From contig NC_080570.1 in NCBI RefSeq assembly GCF_030247185.1, forward strand, positions 5,208,001 to 5,272,000: 64,000 bases of DNA, in the 5' to 3' direction. A program made the translations under genes and the position numbers. This stretch comes from Malaya genurostris (lineage: Eukaryota; Arthropoda; Insecta; Diptera; Culicidae). Shown in pieces: positions 63,808-64,000 of this stretch. A model generated the notes under the pieces. That model made no database searches and was not told the origin of the DNA. It saw only the letters and a list, made by a program, of their open reading frames with translations. Within the stretch, counting starts at the first letter, position 1; the number at the start of each line of letters is the position of its first letter.

Positions 63808-64000
63808 CATAGTTTGTTTTACGGATGGTTCTCTGTGAGATAGCGGTGCCGGTGCTGGTGTCTACTGTCGTGAAATGTGATCAGTGCAGTCTCATTCACT
63901 TGGTGAATACTGTACTATGATCCAAGTAAAAATCTAGTCGACTCTGTGAGGGGTACAAACGGCACTTCAACAGAGAATCTTTGATAAAACGAATTTATCA
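63808..64000 (+). pseudogene. RNase H relic of a non-LTR element, cut by the window edge
   Basis: The plus strand reads VCFTDGSL, a stop, DSGAGAGVYCRE, then SHSLGEYCT and VQTALQQRI. TDGS with GAGAGVY and a later VQ-AL pattern is the start of the RNase H domain found at the C-terminus of I-type and related ORF2 proteins. Three or more stops show decay. The rest lies past the right edge. Confidence 0.7.

Overview
This is eukaryotic, repeat-rich insect DNA, most likely from a mosquito (Culicidae). The reasons are an insect-type fatty-acid elongase with very long introns, I-type and CR1/L2-type non-LTR elements, irritans-type mariners, a tRNA-derived SINE, and dense palindromic MITEs. The genus cannot be fixed from the window. 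There are no operons or prokaryotic features.

Host gene. The only confidently recognised cellular gene is an ELOVL very-long-chain fatty-acid elongase on the minus strand. Four coding exons (28958-28879, 19219-19029, 3347-3267, 3185-3023) join in frame from the start codon through the HxxHH box. The 3' half lies beyond the left edge and the 5' UTR is unresolved. Introns of 9.7 and 15.7 kb make up most of the left half and are filled with mobile elements.

Left half, inside the elongase introns. A foldback repeat (1-870), a mariner remnant and a small hairpin come first. Then follows a nest of non-LTR elements: an old plus-strand RT relic, a minus-strand CR1/L2-like element with FP-type ORF1, and inside that a full-length I-type element with two intact ORFs and a 13-bp target duplication. 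After the nest come hAT-like MITEs (one inside another), an irritans-type mariner (16483-17747), an old mariner broken up by a MITE and a Helitron-like element (21186-23335), and a second irritans-type mariner (26404-27694, minus).

Right half, upstream of the elongase start. No convincing host exon was found. The main features are a 5.9-kb DNA transposon (32893-38835) with two minus-strand genes (an 831-residue TNP2/CACTA-like transposase and an eight-exon 461-residue partner with a SAM-like start), a U6 snRNA fused to other retrotransposed sequence between perfect 22-bp direct repeats (39117-40678), a 213-bp insertion with 18-bp direct repeats, a degenerate palindromic minisatellite of about 3.5 kb (51800-55400), a third hAT-like MITE copy whose empty site can be read from another repeat in the window, a SINE, a Tc1 relic, and an RNase H relic at the right edge.

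Most of the sequence is mobile-element debris of several ages. The I-type element looks youngest, because its ORFs and target duplication are intact. The two-gene DNA transposon and the U6 chimera are the best candidates for something undescribed.
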